NCBI GenBank assembly: GCA_024401495.1
Contig: JAKSKW010000008.1
Coordinates: forward strand, 4,977 to 68,976
Reading direction: 5' to 3'
Length of the DNA stretch: 64,000 nt
Origin: Paludibacteraceae bacterium
GTDB taxonomy: Bacteria > Bacteroidota > Bacteroidia > Bacteroidales > Paludibacteraceae
In this document: positions 9,454-17,054 of the stretch, piece after piece
Layout of the letters: every line of letters begins with the position of its first letter
Position numbering within the stretch: the first letter of the stretch is position 1
Notes under the pieces: model-generated
The model's database searches: none
What the model saw: the letters and a program-made list of their open reading frames with translations, nothing else
Told to the model about the DNA's origin: nothing
Made by a program: the position numbers and the translations under genes

Positions 9454-9475
9454 CGTTGACGTTACGTTAACGAAA
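9454..9475. repeat. GTTGACG/ACGTTAACG repeat after the lptB stop codon
   Basis: The stop TAA runs straight into CGTTGACGTTACGTTAACGA, the same vocabulary that follows the stop codon at 575. Confidence 0.65.
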
Positions 9476-9488
9476 AGAGGCGAATACA

Positions 9489-10064
9489 ATGAACGAGAAT
9501 TACGACAAAGAGGACATTAAAGCCGCTATAGACACACTACGCAATGGCGGAATAATCGTCTACCCTACAGATACAATCTGGGGCATCGGTTGCGACGCGA
9601 GAAACGAAGCGGCAGTAAAGAGGATCTTTGAGATCAAGCGTAGAGCAGATTCAAAGTCGATGATTTTGCTTGTGGACGCGCCAGGACGTATTCCTCTATA
9701 CTCAGACGCAATGCCGGATATAGCGTGGGATTTGCTTGAGTGTGCTGACACACCGACAACCATCATCTATTCCAAAGCTAAAAATCTCGCTCCAAATGTA
9801 ATTGCTGAAGACGGAAGTGTCGGCATCCGCGTCACAAAAGAGAAGTTCAGCCATGCATTGTGTGAGAGATTCGGTTTTCCAATCGTATCGACTTCAGCCA
9901 ACATATCAGGTGAGCCATCAGCCAAATTCTTTGCAGAAATCAGCGAGGAAATCCTGAACGCCGCCGATTATGTTGTGAAGTTCAGACGAGATGACAAGAC
10001 GCCATCATCACCGTCGAAAATCATCAAAATCGAAGAGAACGGAGTATTTAAGATTATCAGATAA
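9489..10064 (+). CDS. L-threonylcarbamoyladenylate synthase (Sua5/YciO/YrdC family)
   Basis: 191 residues of the YrdC fold, with GGIIVYPTDTIWGIGCDA, the KRRADSKSMILLV basic binding region and PIVSTSANISGEP. The enzyme makes threonylcarbamoyl-AMP from Thr, bicarbonate and ATP for t6A37 in ANN-decoding tRNAs. There is no C-terminal Sua5 domain, so it is the short TsaC type, and YciO paralogs cannot be excluded. A t6A-modifying dehydratase (tcdA) lies at 50.5 kb. Confidence 0.88.
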   Translation: MNENYDKEDIKAAIDTLRNGGIIVYPTDTIWGIGCDARNEAAVKRIFEIKRRADSKSMILLVDAPGRIPLYSDAMPDIAWDLLECADTPTTIIYSKAKNLAPNVIAEDGSVGIRVTKEKFSHALCERFGFPIVSTSANISGEPSAKFFAEISEEILNAADYVVKFRRDDKTPSSPSKIIKIEENGVFKIIR

Positions 10065-10121
10065 TTGGAATATCTGTAGAGACGGAACATGTCCTCCGTC
10101 TTACATGATTTATAAACACAC

Positions 10122-10153
10122 AAAAGGCAGGAATCAAATCCTGCCTTTTCTTA
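10122..10153. terminator. Bidirectional terminator
   Basis: An 11-bp perfect stem (AAAAGGCAGGA with its complement, loop 10133-10138) lies between convergent genes. It is preceded at 10074-10101 by a degenerate GAGACGGAACATGTCCTCCGTC palindrome. Confidence 0.8.
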
Positions 10154-11065
10154 TTTTCCCTCATTTAATATCTTTTCAACAACCTTTAAGTCGAGTTCCA
10201 ACATATCAGCAATCTCACCAGGAGTGTTTCCTTTCTTCTTTTTTGCAAGAATCTGTCTTGTTATCACAGAAAGTTCTCCTTTTGCAATTCCTATTGCCTC
10301 ACCCTTCGCCAAACCGATTTCCTCACCTTCAGTCCTATACGTCTCAATCGTATCATTTTGCGACATAATTGCATCAATATGACGGTAGTATTCCTTCTTT
10401 TCTTCCTCACTCATATTGCCAACACGAAGTTTTTCCTCCGCCTCTTTAAGTCCTGGAGTAGTTGTGTCTTTACGAATCACACCTTCTTTCAAAAAAGTCA
10501 TCCACTCCTCTATTGGAGTCTTTGCCACATCATTAAACTTATTAAGACGGATAAGATAATACTCAGGGAAGATGTTGGTTTCAACAAAACGAGCCTTTGT
10601 ATCTCCGTCAATCACTTCAAACTCCTTCTTTTTCATCACAAGTTCGTCCTTCTGGAAGCAACCTGTGAATGTAGTCTTACCATGATAAAGATAATCCTTA
10701 CCCTTTCCTAAATCAAAATAAATCAAATTGATAGAGATGATTTTCTTTACGCTTTTGTAGGTTTCACCAAGTTTTATATGCTCAGTTATCGCCTTACTTG
10801 CACCGTAAAGGATTCTCTGCATAAAATAAAGGTCACGAGTGACTTGCACCTCCACAATGAAAATATCTTCATTGTCTGATTTGACAATCATGTCAACACG
10901 ATTGAATTTGTCTGTCACATCCTTCTGGTTGCTTTCACTCTCAAGCACTTCAGTAATCTTGACATTCTTCTCCAATAACACTGAAATAAGGCCTTCCAAT
11001 ATTGCGAAATTAGCTTTGTCACGCAACATCCTTTTTATGGCCCAATCAAATCTAATGTAATCCAT
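10151..11065 (-). CDS. Rpn/PDDEXK_2 family recombination-promoting nuclease-like protein
   Basis: 304 residues. An N-terminal PD-(D/E)XK core has FDWAIKRML, then RVDMIVKSDNEDIFIVEVQV, in which D and E-x-Q are the expected metal-binding positions. The C-terminus is a helical tail with GLAKGEAIGIAKGE repeats. Rpn proteins are annotated as transposase-like but act as DNA endonucleases that stimulate recombination. Members are numerous and mobile in Bacteroidetes. It has its own promoter and no obvious partner gene. Confidence 0.85.
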   Translation of the reverse strand: MDYIRFDWAIKRMLRDKANFAILEGLISVLLEKNVKITEVLESESNQKDVTDKFNRVDMIVKSDNEDIFIVEVQVTRDLYFMQRILYGASKAITEHIKLGETYKSVKKIISINLIYFDLGKGKDYLYHGKTTFTGCFQKDELVMKKKEFEVIDGDTKARFVETNIFPEYYLIRLNKFNDVAKTPIEEWMTFLKEGVIRKDTTTPGLKEAEEKLRVGNMSEEEKKEYYRHIDAIMSQNDTIETYRTEGEEIGLAKGEAIGIAKGELSVITRQILAKKKKGNTPGEIADMLELDLKVVEKILNEGK

Positions 11066-11102
11066 CTATTATATTTTTGTACTTATTTTATAATTCCGAT
11101 GA

Positions 11103-11110
11103 CAAAGATA
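11103..11110 (-). promoter_or_regulatory. -7 box TATCTTTG of the Rpn-family gene
   Basis: A TAnnTTTG match on the minus strand, 38 bp before the start codon. Confidence 0.65.
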
Positions 11111-11150
11111 GTGTTTCTGCTCTAAAAGCACTTGCAAATGTTGGGAAATA

Positions 11151-11525
11151 TTATTTCTTCCTCTTACAATACTCCACAAATTCCTCAATATTGGAGTATT
11201 TCCTTTCCGACAAAAATATCGAATCCTTTTCAGTATAGATACCGTAGTTGCTTAATCTTGCATTCTTATTGTCGGGCATATACTTAGTGATCTCATTATA
11301 TTTCAACACCTTGCCCTTCAAGATTCCTGGAACACCTAATTTCCACTCCACAATCGCGTCGTCAGTGGCTTCGTAAACAGGAAGATTCCATACCACAAAA
11401 CCAAGCAAAAACAGAATCATCACCAAATAAACGGGGCTATCGTAATATCTGATGCAATAAAGCACAGCCATCACATAAGCGATAACCAAATATATCTTAT
11501 ACTGGAGTTTCAATTTCGTCTTCAT
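11151..11525 (-). CDS. Small membrane protein, unknown function
   Basis: 124 residues from ATG (MKTKLKLQYKIYLVIAYVMA). Two hydrophobic helices (about 10-28 and 33-52) are followed by a soluble domain (VEWKLGVPGILKGKVLKYNEI...) that could form a PH-like barrel of the type found after two-helix hairpins. That fold is a guess from pattern only. The gene starts 12 bp downstream of the muramidase stop codon, so the two are probably one transcript. A TTG two codons upstream is a less likely start. Confidence 0.6.
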   Translation of the reverse strand: MKTKLKLQYKIYLVIAYVMAVLYCIRYYDSPVYLVMILFLLGFVVWNLPVYEATDDAIVEWKLGVPGILKGKVLKYNEITKYMPDNKNARLSNYGIYTEKDSIFLSERKYSNIEEFVEYCKRKK

Positions 11526-11537
11526 TGTCAAATCTTA

Positions 11538-12332
11538 TTACCAACGACGCAAATAAACAGGACTACCTACCTCAATCGAATCTCCACGTTTTGCTTTGTT
11601 TGCCCAACGAAGTTCCCATGGACGCATACCAAACTCTTTAGCCAAAGTCTCGTATGTATCTCCCTTTCTAGCCTCAATAGCCTTTCTGCCCTTGATCTTC
11701 AAAATCTTATGATATGGACCTACGGCAATACTTCCCATTGAGCTCTCTGTCAAATACTTCTGCTCTGTCTTTTCTACTGCTTGATTTTCCTGAACCGTCT
11801 TCACGACCTCAACTACATCAGTCTTCTTGTCGTATTTGTAAAGCTCGTAAGTCTCGATCAAATCGATAAGACGCTCAGCATAACGAGGTTCAGTGGCATA
11901 ACCGCACTGCTTCAAACCCTTAGCCCAACCCTTATAATCCGTAGGATCCAAAGTGAACAAAGAAGCGTAACGAGCCTTCTTCAAGAAAAGAGAGTGGTCC
12001 ACAAACGACTGCTCCGGATTGTCATACTTACGGAAACATTCCTGAAGTTTATCATCATCGTGGTAGACACGTTCACCCTTCCACTCATTATGACACTTGA
12101 TTCCAAAATGATTGTTGCTTTTCTTGGCAAGTTCACTCAATCCAGCGCCACTCTCAAGCAACCCCTGAGCAAGCGTGATACTTGCAGGCACACCGTTGGC
12201 ACGCATCTCATCAACGGCAATCTTATTGTATTTCGAGATATAGTTTGTATAAGCGCTGTTCTTCTCCAAAGCGTTTGCAATAACACAAACCTGCATAAGG
12301 AATGCAGCAGCCAAAATTCTTAATTTACACAT
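11538..12332 (-). CDS. Glucosaminidase-domain muramidase with LysM
   Basis: 264 residues starting MCKLRILAAAFLMQVCVIANA, a signal peptide. The mature part has a FlgJ-like glucosaminidase domain (ASITLAQGLLESGAGLSELA with the catalytic Glu, then NNHFGIKCH, YDNPEQSFVDHSLFL and QCGYATEPRYAERLIDLIE) and a C-terminal LysM-like module (RKGDTYETLAKEFGMRPWEL). It should cleave peptidoglycan glycan strands in the periplasm. I rejected a start 96 bp upstream because it lies beyond the -7 box. A TATCTTTG box sits at 12353-12360. Confidence 0.88.
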   Translation of the reverse strand: MCKLRILAAAFLMQVCVIANALEKNSAYTNYISKYNKIAVDEMRANGVPASITLAQGLLESGAGLSELAKKSNNHFGIKCHNEWKGERVYHDDDKLQECFRKYDNPEQSFVDHSLFLKKARYASLFTLDPTDYKGWAKGLKQCGYATEPRYAERLIDLIETYELYKYDKKTDVVEVVKTVQENQAVEKTEQKYLTESSMGSIAVGPYHKILKIKGRKAIEARKGDTYETLAKEFGMRPWELRWANKAKRGDSIEVGSPVYLRRW

Positions 12333-12352
12333 ATTGTTCTTTGTTTGGGAGA

Positions 12353-12360
12353 CAAAGATA
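12353..12360 (-). promoter_or_regulatory. -7 box TATCTTTG of the muramidase gene
   Basis: A TAnnTTTG match 21 bp before the chosen start. It supports the short start over an upstream one. Confidence 0.7.
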
Positions 12361-12425
12361 TAAAAATATAATATGTAAAATTCCTGATTTTCATCTTTTA
12401 TAGAATACAAATCTCTAAAAATTCG

Positions 12426-12497
12426 CACTTTTATATTCTATAAAATATAAAATTCACAAAATCACCACTTTTATATTCCATAAAATACAAAATTCAC
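12426..12497. repeat. Two 32-bp AT-rich direct repeats, 40-bp period
   Basis: Copies at 12426-12457 and 12466-12497 (CACTTTTATATTCYATAAAA and on) differ at two positions. A decayed third copy lies near 12392. The second copy overlaps the stop codon of the RhuM-type gene. Confidence 0.75.
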
Positions 12498-13393
12498 TCC
12501 ATTTCATTCAATATCACTTGTGGAGAAGTTCCCATTAAAGATATTGCAGAAATCTTATGACCTCCATTCGCATTTAGAGAATGACCACAATGATAGAGTT
12601 GGTCATCAACAATCAACCATCTATCATGAGACTCATTTTTCCAGCGACGAATATCAATATGATTATTAGGGTGTTCCGCCATAAGACGAGTCATTCCTTG
12701 CCCAACACCATTGGTAAAAACAGTAGCCTTAACACCATCTTTTCGTACATTAAGAATATCAAGAGTTAAAGCAGACACGTATGCGTCTATGATAATAACA
12801 CGATAAATAGCCCTACGAATAAGTGTTTCAAGAGCTATTCGTGCTGTATAGAAATCTCCTTCCATAAACACCATTTCAGCAGGAGGAGTAGATGTCTGAA
12901 TAAAAAAATCAAGTTGCTGCTGTTGTTTATCTTGCCTATCCTCTATTTGTAACATTCGTTTGTCCATACGTTCTTGAAGAGATATTAGATGTTGACTAAA
13001 ACTATATCCTCGCATGATATGTTGTCGTAATATGCTTGTAGACCATCTTCTAAACGCAGTAGCATTAATACTATTTACTCTATATCCAACAGACAATATA
13101 GCATCAAGATTATAAAATGATGTCTTATAAACTTTTCCATCTGATGCAGTATGTTCCAAAATGGAACATACTGAATTCTGTTCAAGTTCTCCACTCTTGA
13201 ATATATTATTTAAATGTTTTGTAATAGCAGGACGTTGCGTACCAAACAAATCTGCTATCTGTTGCTGTGTAAGCCATACAGTTTCTTGTTCTGCATCAAA
13301 CTTAACCTCCAAACTAACTTTATCATCAATATGATAAAGGACAATTTGCGATTCCATCGAACCTACTGACTGTGTATCAAAACTTTTATCCAT
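12494..13393 (-). CDS. RhuM-family protein with C-terminal phospholipase-D-like domain
   Basis: 299 residues. The N-terminal part (about 20-130) is the RhuM/ORF6N-like region: WLTQQQIADLFGTQRPAITKHLNNIF, FYNLDAILSVGYRVNS and FRRWSTSILRQHI. A coiled region with Q-rich DRQDKQQQQLDF follows. The last ~110 residues resemble a PLD-like domain (RVIIIDAYVSALTLDIL, ESHDRWLIVDDQLYHCGHSLN), with H-x-R-x4-D in place of HKD. RhuM proteins are frequent on mobile DNA, and a DNA-binding or toxin-type role is inferred only. AT-rich repeats flank the 3' end. The Met at residue 13 is an alternative start. Confidence 0.75.
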   Translation of the reverse strand: MDKSFDTQSVGSMESQIVLYHIDDKVSLEVKFDAEQETVWLTQQQIADLFGTQRPAITKHLNNIFKSGELEQNSVCSILEHTASDGKVYKTSFYNLDAILSVGYRVNSINATAFRRWSTSILRQHIMRGYSFSQHLISLQERMDKRMLQIEDRQDKQQQQLDFFIQTSTPPAEMVFMEGDFYTARIALETLIRRAIYRVIIIDAYVSALTLDILNVRKDGVKATVFTNGVGQGMTRLMAEHPNNHIDIRRWKNESHDRWLIVDDQLYHCGHSLNANGGHKISAISLMGTSPQVILNEME

Positions 13394-13419
13394 AAACTTT
13401 TCTGTATTTTACAAATTCC

Positions 13420-14580
13420 TCACTCCACTTCATATCCTCCTCCCATCGTCTCCCTAACAATACCATCCATCTCCAAGTCAAATAACATATCGGCGATCTC
13501 CGCAATCGGTTTATCCAAATGTCTGGCAATGATATCTTTATGTGATGCTCCTGCCGACGCAAGGAATTCCACAATCAGTTTTTTATCTCCGTCAAGATTA
13601 AGTTCAGACAGAATTGGTGGTTGTGGTGATTTAGGAGCAATCGGTTTTATTACAGGATTTCGCAAATCACGGAACGAATCATTTCCTGAAAGGATTTCAT
13701 CCACGTCGGCTGCAGAGGTAATCAAATGAGCTTTTCCACTACGAATCAATGCATTGCATCCTTCACTCTGCACTCTTGTGTAGTCGCCAGGCAACGCACA
13801 CAATGGCACTCCATAACGATGGCTCCAATCAGCAGTGTACATCGATCCACCATTCCCTTTGCTCTCCACCACAACCACGACGTCGGCAATGGCTGCGATA
13901 ATCCTGTTTCGCTCCACAAAATTCTTATTGTCGGTCGACGATTGGTACTGAAACTGTGTCATCAGGCCTCCGTGAGCCATAATATCATTGATGTATCGAC
14001 GGTGTACTGCGGGGTAGACGGTACCGATATTCGTTCCCATTACAGCCAAAGTGTCCAGTCCATTCTCCAATGCAGCACAATGGGCTGTGATGTCTACTCC
14101 TTTAGCCAAACCACTCACTATCAATGCGTCAGGATAGAGTCTGGCGATATCAGCCACAAACGATTCGACAAATGCTTTCCCATAGTGAGTCATGTTGCGA
14201 GTGCCAACAATGGAGATAATCTTACGGTTGTTGAGCGACGTCGTGCCTTTATAATAAAGGAAGAATGGAGTATCCCCACGTCTATTTGCCAACTTCAACG
14301 GATAATCCTCGTCGTAAAGGGATAAGATTCTCACTCCGTCTTTCTGAGCGTATTCAATCTCTCGTTCGGCAAGACGGAGCAACGTCGTACCATTTCCTGA
14401 TATTGCTTTTGCAGCCGACGGATTCAGTCTGCACTTCTCCTCCAACATTTTTTCGGGCAACGCAAACACGTCACCTAATGTCTCGAACTTCTGTGATAAT
14501 TCCTTGATTTTGGCTGAGCCAACTCCGTGAACAAATGTCAACGCCAAGCCATAAAGGGCATCACTGTTACTATTCCACAT
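13420..14580 (-). CDS. dprA: DNA-processing protein DprA
   Basis: 386 residues with an N-terminal SAM/HhH-like region (LTFVHGVGSAKIKEL), a Rossmann-like DprA core (ISIVGTRNMTHYGKAF, VSGLAKGVDITAH, FVERNRIIAAIAD, GSMYTADWS) and a C-terminal winged helix (about 325-386). DprA loads RecA on incoming single-stranded DNA during transformation, and it is conserved even in bacteria not known to be competent. A TACCTTTG box precedes it. Confidence 0.95.
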   Translation of the reverse strand: MWNSNSDALYGLALTFVHGVGSAKIKELSQKFETLGDVFALPEKMLEEKCRLNPSAAKAISGNGTTLLRLAEREIEYAQKDGVRILSLYDEDYPLKLANRRGDTPFFLYYKGTTSLNNRKIISIVGTRNMTHYGKAFVESFVADIARLYPDALIVSGLAKGVDITAHCAALENGLDTLAVMGTNIGTVYPAVHRRYINDIMAHGGLMTQFQYQSSTDNKNFVERNRIIAAIADVVVVVESKGNGGSMYTADWSHRYGVPLCALPGDYTRVQSEGCNALIRSGKAHLITSAADVDEILSGNDSFRDLRNPVIKPIAPKSPQPPILSELNLDGDKKLIVEFLASAGASHKDIIARHLDKPIAEIADMLFDLEMDGIVRETMGGGYEVE

Positions 14581-14614
14581 GTCAACTAAATTTTAATCAT
14601 TCATATTTACATCA

Positions 14615-14622
14615 CAAAGGTA
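14615..14622 (-). promoter_or_regulatory. -7 box TACCTTTG of dprA
   Basis: A TAnnTTTG match on the minus strand, 35 bp before the dprA start and divergent from the purF promoter. Confidence 0.65.
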
Positions 14623-14685
14623 AACAATTGCAATTAATTTTCATAAAATCCCAATGTCTTACTTTCAATTTCATCAAATTTATAT

Positions 14686-14694
14686 AATTTTGCA
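14686..14694 (+). promoter_or_regulatory. -7 box TAATTTTG of purF
   Basis: TATAATTTTGC contains the TAnnTTTG consensus, about 36 bp before the purF start codon. Confidence 0.6.
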
Positions 14695-14729
14695 CCATAA
14701 ACTGAAATTAACTTAACACATAAAACGAC

Positions 14730-16595
14730 ATGTGCGGAATTGCGTATGTAAGATTAAGAAAGCCTCTTAAGTATTATTACGAAAAGTACGGCTCTTGGAA
14801 ATACGGTCTTGAAAAACTGTATATCCTAATGGAAAAGCAACACAATCGCGGTCAGGAAGGTGCCGGTTTGGCTTGCGTCAAACTTCATGCTAAACCTGGC
14901 GAGGAATATATCTTCCGTGAGAGAGCCGAGGGAGGTCAGGCTATCGACAAAATCTTCGAATCAGTTTATCAGAACTATCAGAATCTTTCTCCAGAAATAT
15001 GGGCTGACCCTGATTATGCAGCCGACAATCTTCCTTTCGCTGGAGAGATGTATCTTGGTCATCTTCGTTACAGCACGACTGGAAAATCCGGTTTATCATA
15101 CGTTCATCCTTTCTTGCGTCGTAGCAACTGGAAGGATCGTACTTTGGTGTTGGCAGGTAATTTCAATCTTACCAATGTCGACGAGGTTTTCGCCAATCTA
15201 ACTCGTATCGGCCAGCATCCTCGTGATATGGGCGACACAATCCTTATGCTTGAGACTATCGGCCACCAGCTTGATATGGAGGTGCAGCGTAAGTTTAATG
15301 AATACGACGCTCAAGGCAAATCATACGATGAGATTTCCGAACTTATCGAAAAGAATGTCGACTTGGGAGAGGTGATTCGTAGAAGCGAGAAGGGCTTCGA
15401 CGGTGGTTACTGCATCTGTGGTATGGTAGGACACGGCGACTCGTTCATCTTCCGTGATCCAAACGGAATCCGTCCAGCTTTCTATTATTACGACGACGAG
15501 ATCATAGTTGCGGCAAGTGAGCGTCCTGTCATCCAGACTGTGATGAATGTCAAGATGGATGACATCAAGGAGCTTGAGCCTGGTCAGGCAATCATCATCA
15601 AGAAAGACGCGTCATTCCACCTTGAGCAGATCCGTGAGGCTGGAGAGATCAAGAAATGTTCATTCGAACGTATCTATTTCTCACGCGGTAGTGACATCGA
15701 CATCTACCAGGAGCGTAAAAAACTTGGTGAACTTCTGACTCCACAGATTCTAAAGGCTGTCGACAACGACTTGAACAATTCCGTCTTCTCATTTATTCCA
15801 AACACAGCCGAAGTGGCATTCTACGGAATGATGCACGGTATTGAAAATGAGATGATTGAGGATAAGAAACGTGCTATTCTTTCAGGCAAGAAATTCTCTG
15901 ATGAAGAATTAGACAAAATCCTTTCTGCTCGTCCACGTCAGGAGAAGATCGCCATCAAGGATATCAAGATGCGCACATTCATCGCGCAGGATAAAAACCG
16001 TAATGATATGGCAGCCCACGTCTACGATATCACTTACGGATCTATCCACCCAAAGACAGACAACCTTGTAGTGATCGACGATTCAATCGTGAGAGGTACG
16101 ACTTTGAAGCAGAGTATCATCAAGATTCTTAACCGTCTTGAGCCAAAGAAGATCGTCATCGTATCATCATCTCCACAGGTTCGTTTCCCAGACTGCTACG
16201 GTATCGACATGAGCCGAATGAGTGAGTTTATCGCATTCAAGGCGGCCATCTCGCTTCTTAAGAAGAGAGGTATGGAAAACGTCATCGAGGAAGTATACAA
16301 GAAGAGCAAGGCTCAGGTGGGCAAGAAGAAAGAGGAGTATGTCAACTACGTTAAGGACATCTACTCTCCATTCTCCGACGATGAGATCTCAGCAGAGATA
16401 GCAGAATTGCTTACTCCAAAAGAGGTTAAGACACCAGTAGAGATTGTTTATCAGTCACTTGAAAACCTTCACGTCGCTTGTCCAAACCATAGTGGCGACT
16501 GGTATTTCTCTGGCGACTACCCTACTCCTGGTGGAAATCGTTTGGTGACTCACGCATTCATCAACTTCTACGAAGGAAACGTAGACAAGAGATAA
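14730..16595 (+). CDS. purF: Amidophosphoribosyltransferase, long Bacteroidetes form
   Basis: 621 residues. The Cys nucleophile follows the initiator Met (MCGIAYVRL), and the class II glutaminase domain contains NRGQEGAGLA, GHLRYSTTGKSG and GNFNL. The C-terminal phosphoribosyltransferase domain has the PRPP loop VVIDDSIVRGTT (about 450). It makes phosphoribosylamine, the first committed step of purine synthesis. It is longer than the usual ~470 residues because of insertions and a C-terminal extension, as I recall for Bacteroidetes homologs. It stands alone, followed by a strong terminator. Confidence 0.88.
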   Translation: MCGIAYVRLRKPLKYYYEKYGSWKYGLEKLYILMEKQHNRGQEGAGLACVKLHAKPGEEYIFRERAEGGQAIDKIFESVYQNYQNLSPEIWADPDYAADNLPFAGEMYLGHLRYSTTGKSGLSYVHPFLRRSNWKDRTLVLAGNFNLTNVDEVFANLTRIGQHPRDMGDTILMLETIGHQLDMEVQRKFNEYDAQGKSYDEISELIEKNVDLGEVIRRSEKGFDGGYCICGMVGHGDSFIFRDPNGIRPAFYYYDDEIIVAASERPVIQTVMNVKMDDIKELEPGQAIIIKKDASFHLEQIREAGEIKKCSFERIYFSRGSDIDIYQERKKLGELLTPQILKAVDNDLNNSVFSFIPNTAEVAFYGMMHGIENEMIEDKKRAILSGKKFSDEELDKILSARPRQEKIAIKDIKMRTFIAQDKNRNDMAAHVYDITYGSIHPKTDNLVVIDDSIVRGTTLKQSIIKILNRLEPKKIVIVSSSPQVRFPDCYGIDMSRMSEFIAFKAAISLLKKRGMENVIEEVYKKSKAQVGKKKEEYVNYVKDIYSPFSDDEISAEIAELLTPKEVKTPVEIVYQSLENLHVACPNHSGDWYFSGDYPTPGGNRLVTHAFINFYEGNVDKR

Positions 16596-16683
16596 TGCAG
16601 AATTCGTAATTCTTAATTCATAATTCGTAATTGTCGGTACAAGCCAACAGATTTGTATATTTCGGCAATATAGAATCATTCGT

Positions 16684-16716
16684 AGAGACGGGGCATGTCC
16701 CCGTCTCTATTTTTTT
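16684..16716 (+). terminator. purF terminator built on a GAGACGGGG palindrome
   Basis: AGAGACGGG with its complement (loop GCATGTC) is followed by seven T. It belongs to the dispersed GAGACG-type palindrome family of this window. Confidence 0.85.
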
Positions 16717-16827
16717 CGCATTGCGACACCTATGATTTTTTAGTAAAACAACCACAAGTACCATAAAAAACATAGTTGTGGTTATTTTTCTTAAGTAAAA
16801 TGGAATTATCTCCATTTTTATGCTGCG

Positions 16828-16945
16828 TTTGGCAGATTATCCGAAAATAAGTTGCCAAACATACGATTTTTTGACGTCTTTGGCAGATTATCCGAAAATA
16901 AGTTGCCAAACACACGATTTTTTGATGTGTTTGGCAGATTATATA
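16828..16945. repeat. Tandem 51-bp repeat, two full and one truncated unit
   Basis: Units start at 16828, 16879 and 16930. Each full unit contains TTTGGCAGATTATCCGAAAA and then GTTGCCAAAC, so every unit carries the inverted pair GTTTGGCA/TGCCAAAC. The first two units differ at only about three positions. The third diverges after TTTGGCAGATTAT. Confidence 0.9.
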
Positions 16946-16991
16946 TCAAAAAACAATGTCAATGTGAGTAAAAAATTATTCTCAATAACAT

Positions 16992-17033
16992 AGCCCCACG
17001 TTATTTGCATTCGCTCATAACGTGGGGCTTTTC
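16992..17033. terminator. 13-bp-arm hairpin downstream of the EF-Tu fusion gene
   Basis: AGCCCCACGTTAT (16992-17004) pairs with 17017-17029. The T run (CTTTTC) is on the + strand side. It may end the minus-strand EF-Tu transcript without a good U tract, or a + strand RNA crossing the 51-bp repeats. Confidence 0.6.
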
Positions 17034-17054
17034 AAACAATAGATCCTACCTATT

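Larger units (their letters stand above)
16596..17054. other. Gene-free stretch with hairpins and tandem repeats
   Basis: No convincing coding sequence. It holds an AATTCGTAATT-type simple repeat (16600-16633), the purF terminator, a second hairpin with arms near 16749-16758 and 16783-16792 followed by ATTTTT, three tandem 51-bp units and a 13-bp-arm hairpin at 16992-17029. Confidence 0.7.

Noticed and set aside
12333..12428. Longer N-terminus of the muramidase
   Set aside because: The extension would precede the signal peptide and overlaps the TATCTTTG promoter box.
16828..16945. Possible CRISPR array (three repeats with inverted arms)
   Set aside because: The units abut with no unique spacers (51-bp strict tandem period) and no cas genes are near, so it is a minisatellite.
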